Shown here in pieces: positions 58,016-64,000 of a DNA stretch of 64,000 bases. Position 1 is the first letter of the stretch, and each line of letters opens with the position of its first letter. This DNA is from Choristoneura fumiferana (Eukaryota; Arthropoda; Insecta; Lepidoptera; Tortricidae): contig NC_133491.1 in NCBI RefSeq assembly GCF_025370935.1, forward strand, positions 14,550,435-14,614,434, written 5' to 3'. Under the pieces are notes generated by a model. The model saw only the letters and a list, made by a program, of their open reading frames with translations. It made no database searches and was not told the DNA's origin. Both the position numbers and the translations under genes were made by a program.

Positions 58016-59754
58016 TATAAAAAGGAAAACATTTATTCGTGACATTTTAGTACAAGCAAAACGAAAATCGAGAAAGATATTTGTCACGAAATGGTCCCAA
58101 CTCAGCATGTTGTCAACTTTGCAGCCCACGCTGATCTTTCCGTTGGAATCATTCAGTTCAGGTTGTTCAACCTAATGTAGAGCCTGCAGGAGTGGCCAAA
58201 TTCATTATAGGTATTCAAGATGTACCTATGAAGTGTAATGTTTTAAAACTTTCCTGATTTTGACTCATAATTAAAATACCACAAACGTTCTACTAACCTA
58301 TATACAACAGAAATGATGAACAGTGCTTACCCACAGCTTCAGTTGAATTGTCTTTAATTATATCGTGGTCTTCTTTGACATTACACTTAACACAATCGTG
58401 CCAAGCACGATTCTAAACCTAGCGGTTGATATTTCAAGATTTTATCCCGGTCCCGTGGGAATATCGGGATAAAAAGACGCCTATGTGTTCCAGATATCCA
58501 TAATTATATTTCAGCTACCAAATTTTACTGAAATCTGTCCAGTCGTTTTAGCGTCAAACATTATCAATCATCATCAATTTCTCTGAATCCATTATTTGTC
58601 CAGAAGTGTTATAACAAACCTAACCTAAGCTATAGAGTTCTATAACCTAAGATATAGAGCCATTTGATTTCTGCAAAAAAATACGATTTCGGTGAAAAAA
58701 ATAACCACTAACAAAAATTATGATAAATATTATTACGACTTTCAAAAATTATGCAACTTGCTACGCATCTTTAAAAAAACACGTGTAACCGAGTCCTCTG
58801 CAGCATACATACATAATATTTTATATATGCAAATCATTTTCAGTTCGCCTTTTTCTCGCTCCCGCTAGCAGTGGCACTACCAACCGCCATCGCATTCAAC
58901 GCGCGTAAGACATAATTTGATTGCTTTGATCAGTCTCCAATCAGATGTCGGAACATTTGAGTAATCCTACGGAGCAGACTCTAATAAAATTATCGCCCTA
59001 AAGGTTATAAAAAAGAAATTCGAGCCCTGGCAGAGACCGTTAACCTCATTAGATTCGCATCACGTTTGGGATCCGAAAAAAAGTTAAGAAAAAATGGTGA
59101 ACTTGACCTTTGGATCATCACGGCTATGACCTAAACCTTGACCTTGGCCTGTAGACTTAGAGCGGGTCAAAAGTAAACGAGTTCTCGATTGGTCCTACGA
59201 GTAGGTAACTATTGTTGTAAGGTACCTACATACACCATGGGTATAGTTGAAGCTGGGGGTTTGGTTTTAAGCTTCAAAATAAGAAAATTTTAATCAATAA
59301 TGAACATTATGACAAAAAATTTATGCTAAAAATGGGTGTTACGTAATTCATCGCTTTTAGGTTTTCAGTAGTTATATACGAGTATGCACTAAGTGTTATG
59401 TATGTATGTATGTTTGAAAATACTTTATTGTACATAAAACACAAAATAATACAAAAAAAAAACAACAAAACAAACGAGTAGGTACAAACGGCGGGCGGGC
59501 GGCGTTGTGTTATAAACGTTTGTCATCATTAACGTTACTGGCCGTTACGTTGTCTTGTCATACATTTTACCTTCTGATTGACTGGCATCCAGGTGAAATA
59601 TCGTTATATTGAACGGCAAAAAATTTGGCCCTCAAATGTGTACAGTAATAGGTAATTTTGTATTTAGAGTGGACCAAATTTTGTGCCGCTGAGTATATAA
59701 TATAACGTGTACTTAATGTAATGTAGCTTATAGAGGTAGGTACGATGGACTCAC

Positions 59755-59990
59755 CATCTGTGGCAGCCAGCAGATCATGAAGAGCACGGAGAGGGCCGCC
59801 ATGAGCCGGCTGAAGGCGACCTCCTCGGCGGTGGCGGGGTTGCGGTGCGGGGCGCCGGCGGCCGCGCGCTGCCGGCACGAGCTCTTGCTGACGCGGCGCA
59901 CCACAGGGGCCCCGCGCGGCGCGCTGATCTCGTACAGCGCGCGGATCACCGCCATGTTGCAGTACACCAGGATCACGCACAGCAGCGTGC
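59755..59990 (-). CDS. Prostaglandin-receptor-like GPCR, exon with TM5 end, loop 3 and TM6
   Basis: Acceptor catgttccag; two bases complete a Gly codon. Reads TLLCVILVYCNMAVIRALYE, an intracellular loop of about 35 residues rich in Arg/Ala/Ser, then AEEVAFSRLMAALSVLFMIC WLPQM, ending ATG|GTGAGT in phase 0. The CN..V..AL phrase in TM5 and the TM6 position agree with EP-type prostanoid receptors. Confidence 0.85.
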
Positions 59991-60782
59991 CTGGAACATG
60001 CCGCGTGTGAGCTGCCGAACACTGGACCACGGCACAGGTTACATAATCCCACTAATACCTATTATAAATGAGAAAGTTTGTACCGATGTGTGTATGTACG
60101 GCCAAGGAAACCGAATCACGTATACGCACGTACCATGGTGGAACCTATGTGCTACTAATGTCATGTTGACTTCTCATACATCTGCCAAAGGAATCATAGC
60201 GAAATTTACTTAATATGAAAATGTTCCACCCTGGTCATACATCAGAATAACACATATTATTATATATATAGGCTACTTTTTATGAAGATATTATATTGAC
60301 ACGGGAGCGGAATAAAACATTGAAATCTAAACAGCTGGGTTCAGGATCATGAATTTTGGCACGGTTGTTTTAAATGTAACGTCAATGAAGACCACGATGT
60401 ACCTATTTTTTTTGGAATTCGTACGAGAATTTTTGTCCGTTACTTCTTCACCCTAAAACGGTTTTACAAATTTGAATGAAATTTGGTATGTAGATGCTGG
60501 ACGTCTGGTATAATACATAGGTTATACTTTTTATCTTGATATTCAAACGTGATCTGGATAAAATTTAAATGTAATAGGGTATTCCATGAGAATTTAGTGA
60601 AATCTCAGGATTTCAATTCAACTGCCACAGTTCATAACTAAAGATAATTCAGCTAATAAATGATCGCACAGGCACAGGGTGCATTGCATCAACTCCACGG
60701 TAGGCAGCGCCTTCTGCTGCCCGCCGTGTTGAGTTGAGGGGCTGGCTGCGCGCAGGTGCGGCGCGAGCGACGCGCTGCTTTT

Positions 60783-61166
60783 TTAGGGTTCCGTAGCCAA
60801 AATGGCAAAAACGGAACCCTTATAGTTTTGCCATGTCTGTCCGTCCGCGGCTTTGCTCAGGGACTATCAATGCCAATGCTAGAAAGCTGTAATTTTGCAA
60901 GAAAGACGTAAAGTGGGGGTGATTTTTTTTTTCTCATCCTATCTTGTAGTGTGGGGTATCGTTGGATAGGTCTTTTAAAACCATTACGGGGTTGCTAAAA
61001 CGAGTCAGTGATTTGATTGCAAATTATTCAACTTTAAAAGTGCAAATTTTCATTAAATTCGAGCGTCCCCCCCTCTAAAATCTAAACCGGTAGGTGGAAA
61101 ACTTGAAAAAAATCAGGAGTAAGTATATCAAACTTATAAGGAAAACTATGACGGTTAAGTTTTCTT
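60783..61166 (+). mobile_element. Interspersed repeat with GGTTCCGTAGCC end (copy 2)
   Basis: Shares with 36323-36891 (opposite orientation) gtccgtccgcggctttgctc, gctagaaagctgtaattttg and taccccacactacaagat (as complement). A third fragment with gtccgtagatcaatcggcaa lies at 54510. Confidence 0.6.
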
Positions 61167-61176
61167 TGGCTTCAAA

Positions 61177-62036
61177 CTGGCGATGAGTCCTCACCGAACA
61201 TGACGTAGAATAAAACACGGGCACAGACTAGCGATGAGTCCTCACCGAACATGACGTAGAATAAAACACGGGTTACAAACTAGCGATGAGTCCTCACCGA
61301 ACATGACGTAGAATAAAACACGGGTTACAAACTAGCGATGAGTCCTCACCGAACATGACGTAGAATAAAACACGGGCACAGACTAGCGATGAGTCCTCAC
61401 CGAACATGACGTAGAATAAAACACGGGTTACAAACTAGCGATGAGTCCTCACGGAACATGACGTAGAATAAAACACGGTTACAAACTAGCGATGAGTCCT
61501 CACCGAACATGACGTAGAATAAAACACGGGTTACAAACTAGCGATGAGTCCTCGCCGAACATGACGTAGAATAAAACACGGGCACAGACTAGCGATGAGT
61601 CCTCACCGAACATGACGTAGAATAAAACACGGGCACAGACTAGCGATGAGTCCTCACCGAACATGACGTAGAATAAAACACGGGTTACAAACTAGCGATG
61701 AGTCCTCACCGAACATGACGTAGAATAAAACACGGGTTACAAACTAGCGATGAGTCCTCACCGAACATGACGTAGAATAAAACACGGGCACAGACTAGCG
61801 ATGAGTCCTCACCGAACATGACGTAGAATAAAACACGGGCACAGACTAGCGATGAGTCCTCACCGAACATGACGTAGAATAAAACACGGGCACAGACTAG
61901 CGATGAGTCCTCACCGAACATGACGTAGAATAAAACACGGGTTACAAACTAGCGATGAGTCCTCACCGAACATGACGTAGAATAAAACACGGGTTACAGA
62001 CTAGCGATGAGTCCTCACCGAACATGACGTAGAACC
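61177..62036 (-). repeat. 17-copy 51/52-bp array spanning a GPCR exon donor
   Basis: Units begin at 61180, 61231, 61283, 61335, 61386, 61438, 61489, 61541, 61592, 61643, 61695, 61747, 61798, 61849, 61900, 61952 and 62004. Each has, on the minus strand, the last exon bases (tctacgtcatgttcg) and the donor GTGAGGACTC, then about 25 intronic bases. Two unit types differ by ...gggcacaga (51 bp) and ...gggttacaaa (52 bp). Only the 62004 unit is attached to the rest of the exon. Confidence 0.95.
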
Positions 62037-62202
62037 AGGCGTAGACCTTATCGAGCGTGGTGACAGCCAGCCGGTAGCGCGTGCAGCAGCCGGAGCCCTC
62101 GTCGTAGTAAAGGCCGAAGCCCAGCACCGGCGCGCACGTCAGCGCCGCCGCCCAGCACCACGAGCCCAGCAGCGTCGTGCGGATCACGTAGTACGTCACT
62201 TG
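62019..62202 (-). CDS. Prostaglandin-receptor-like GPCR, exon with TM4 and start of TM5 (5' part of gene missing)
   Basis: Acceptor gcattcgtccgcag, phase 0, then QVTYYVIRTTLLGSWCWAAA LTCAPVLGFGLYYDEGSGCC TRYRLAVTTLDKVYAWFYVM F, ending TTCG|GTGAGG in phase 1. The four exons from here to 51273 encode TM4 to the C-terminus of a class A GPCR. Best fit is the prostanoid EP family, known in Lepidoptera as a PGE2 receptor: DPLLY in TM7, the CN..V..AL TM5 phrase and a Gly-rich second loop. The exons for the N-terminus and TM1-TM3 (including DRY) are not visible here and probably lie beyond the right edge. A different class A subfamily remains possible. Confidence 0.75.
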
Positions 62203-63254
62203 CTGCGGACGAATGCACTGGTCAGAAAGGGTTGCCACATGGAAAAATAAAATGTCCTGATAAATATCCTGACATCTCTCTAAATGTCCTGACATTTCTG
62301 TAAGATTTGGCGTAGTATAAACGACGGAGTTAAATTTTAATTTAAGCAAAAAAAAAACTTTTTACTGACTGTACTTTTTGTTGACTGTACTTGCATTGTC
62401 TTCCAAACTACATTTCCGTAACAAATTTCAAGTCGATGCCATTAACCGTTGAGGAGTTCCGTTCTGCGCAGACGATCCTGGCTGGACTACCAGAATGTTA
62501 CTACCAAATTATTGTATTGTCACCAGATTTACAGTATGCCAAATTTCAAGTCAATCCAACCACTGGAAGAGGGTCAAATTTAGCTTCCAAGATTTGACTC
62601 AAATAAATAAACAAACAGGGCAACTAAAGAAAAGCTTGTAAAAAATTAAGATCTCTGTACTTGTAATTATAACCTATTTATTTCAAATTGTTTTGAAAGA
62701 AATATTATTTATTAGTTTTGTTGATTACTTACTACCTACTTCAACTTACATTTATCATTTCATTTAATAAAACTGTGTAAACTTTGTGAGAGCTTCAAAC
62801 ATCCTGACATGCCAGGACAAATCCTGACGTATGGTACCCCTACGGTCAGAACATCTGGCTCCTATGTCACCATTTTATTATCACATTATCAGTGACATTA
62901 TGTCGAGTGGCAATCTATCATTTGTATATAACTATTGGTCTAAACTAACTAACGCGTAGTTACTAACGCCTTCTACCTTACCTACATAATATGAATATTC
63001 TGTAATTCCCCAGCAGTCTTTGTTATTTTTTTGGGTAGGTAAGCTATGAAACGTCATTTTCTAAATTCAAATTGAAATAATTTATCTGCCTAGCTTAATA
63101 GGTAAATTACAGGCTAATTAAGGCTTATTACCCTTCCCTTGTATCACTATGTGACGCCTTGTGGCATATAAATTTTGGATGCTTTCATGCAGCATGCCTT
63201 ATAAATAATGCCTATGCTACCGAGATACATGAGTAATTTGAAATTTTTAACCAT

Positions 63255-63690
63255 TAATTCATCATCCCAGCCTATATACGTCCCACTGCTTGGCACAGGC
63301 CTCCTCTCAGAATGAGAGGGCTTGGGCGTAGTTCCCACGCGTGCCCAGTGCGGATTGGGAACTTCCCACACACCATTGAATTGCTTCGCAGGTTTGTGCA
63401 GGTTCCCTCACGATGTTATCCTTCACCGTAAAGCTCGTGGTAAATTTCATATGTAATTTCGCACATGAATTTCGAAAAACTCAGAGGTGCGAGCCGGGGT
63501 TTGAATCCACGATCCTCTGATATTAAATATATTGACCCGGATAACTCACGTCTTAAATCGAGTTTTGATTTAAGACGTGAGTTATCCGGGTCAATATATT
63601 TAATATGAGTTTGTCTCACGGTAGCTTCATGTTCAAAACCACGATCCTCTGCTTGAGAGGCCATAGGTCAAACGACTCGGCCACCACGTC
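63255..63690 (-). mobile_element. tRNA-derived SINE interrupted by a perfect palindrome
   Basis: On the minus strand: ggtggccgagtcgtttgacc, tatggcctctcaagcagagg, atcgtggttttgaac (B-box-like), then a body with gttcccaatccgcactgggc and caagccctctcattctgaga. The phrase ggtttgaatccacgatcctc occurs on both sides of the palindrome, so the palindrome sits in a duplicated SINE edge. Confidence 0.65.
63520..63606. repeat. Perfect palindrome, 40-bp arms with 7-base loop
   Basis: 63520-63559 and 63567-63606 are exact reverse complements; the loop is gagtttt. The arms contain attgacccggataactcacg. It lies inside the SINE described above. Confidence 0.85.
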
Positions 63691-64000
63691 CTTTAGTTAG
63701 CATCTTGTGAAATTTTAACTTTGATTAGGTACTGATGGACTTGCGAGTTGCGAGCCATGGAGTCGTATTCACATATTTTTGATTAAAATTTTCCCACAAA
63801 TGTTTAAGAACTCGACTGTATATCTAACCGTGGAGTAGATTAGTTTCTATCAGTTCATGACTTATATAGGTAGTAGTGAAAAATTTCGTGATTACATTTG
63901 AGCCTGAAGAGTCAACAATTTACAACAAAATAAATTCTGCGTCTGATTCACGTTTGATATTGTTGAAACATCTAATTGTGCAGCGGAAGTGGCGGCCAAA

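Larger units (their letters stand above)
52091..59754 (-). other. GPCR intron: duplicated segment, foldback and LINE/MITE fragments
   Basis: No exon found. It contains a 335-bp tandem duplication (52633-53302), a foldback (53694-53990), an interspersed repeat near 54510, a possible LINE fragment (55441-55830), a LINE 3' end (56371-56572) and another repeat (57600-58010). Confidence 0.6.
62203..64000. other. Upstream GPCR intron: repeats, no exon found
   Basis: Contains the interspersed repeat 62400-62620 and the SINE at 63255-63690. I found no receptor-like exon on the minus strand up to the window edge. Confidence 0.5.

Noticed and set aside
61706..62349. Frames with repeated MFGEDSSLVCARVLFYV
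   Set aside because: Translation of the 51/52-bp array past the real donor at 62019.

Overview
This window looks like nuclear DNA from an insect, most likely a moth or butterfly (Lepidoptera). The genes are split by GT-AG introns. The AT-rich intergenic DNA is full of short inverted-repeat transposons (MITEs), tRNA-derived SINEs and LINE 3' ends of lepidopteran type. The recognisable proteins are conserved animal genes, and there is no operon structure. I cannot name the species.

Layout. (1) 1882-2769 (+): intronless SGT/SGTA, a TPR co-chaperone. (2) 9611-29323 (-): EHD1/Past1 ATPase in three exons (28099-29323, 11432-11602, 9611-9813) with a 16.5-kb first intron. An open 223-codon extension runs from its second exon (10761-11431), ends in a membrane segment, and may be an alternative C-terminus or the last exon of another gene. 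(3) 30701-31155 (+): DPH3 in three exons, followed at 31336-31514 by an unassigned two-helix membrane exon. (4) 35789-45870 (-): arfaptin, a BAR-domain protein, reconstructed as six coding exons plus two alternative first exons, all phase-consistent (363 or 366 aa). (5) 51273-62202 (-): the 3' half (TM4 to C-terminus) of a prostaglandin-receptor-like GPCR in four exons; the TM1-TM3 exons are not seen and probably lie beyond the right edge. The remaining sequence is intron or intergenic DNA with mobile elements.

The genes share no pathway. EHD (endosomal membrane scission and recycling) and arfaptin (Arl1/Rac-binding BAR protein at the trans-Golgi) both act in membrane trafficking; SGT and DPH3 serve protein targeting and translation-factor modification.

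The most unusual signal is a cluster of six GC-rich minisatellites between 37 and 62 kb, all in or beside exons of arfaptin and the GPCR. Three of them tandemly repeat an exon end together with its 5' splice donor: 16 x 135 bp at arfaptin exon 6, 5 x 120-126 bp at arfaptin exon 4, and 17 x 51/52 bp at a GPCR exon. The arfaptin genes therefore carry many competing donors, and in one case each unit resembles a complete miniature exon. This is either a locus-specific mode of exon-edge amplification or an assembly problem; long reads and RNA-seq would settle it.
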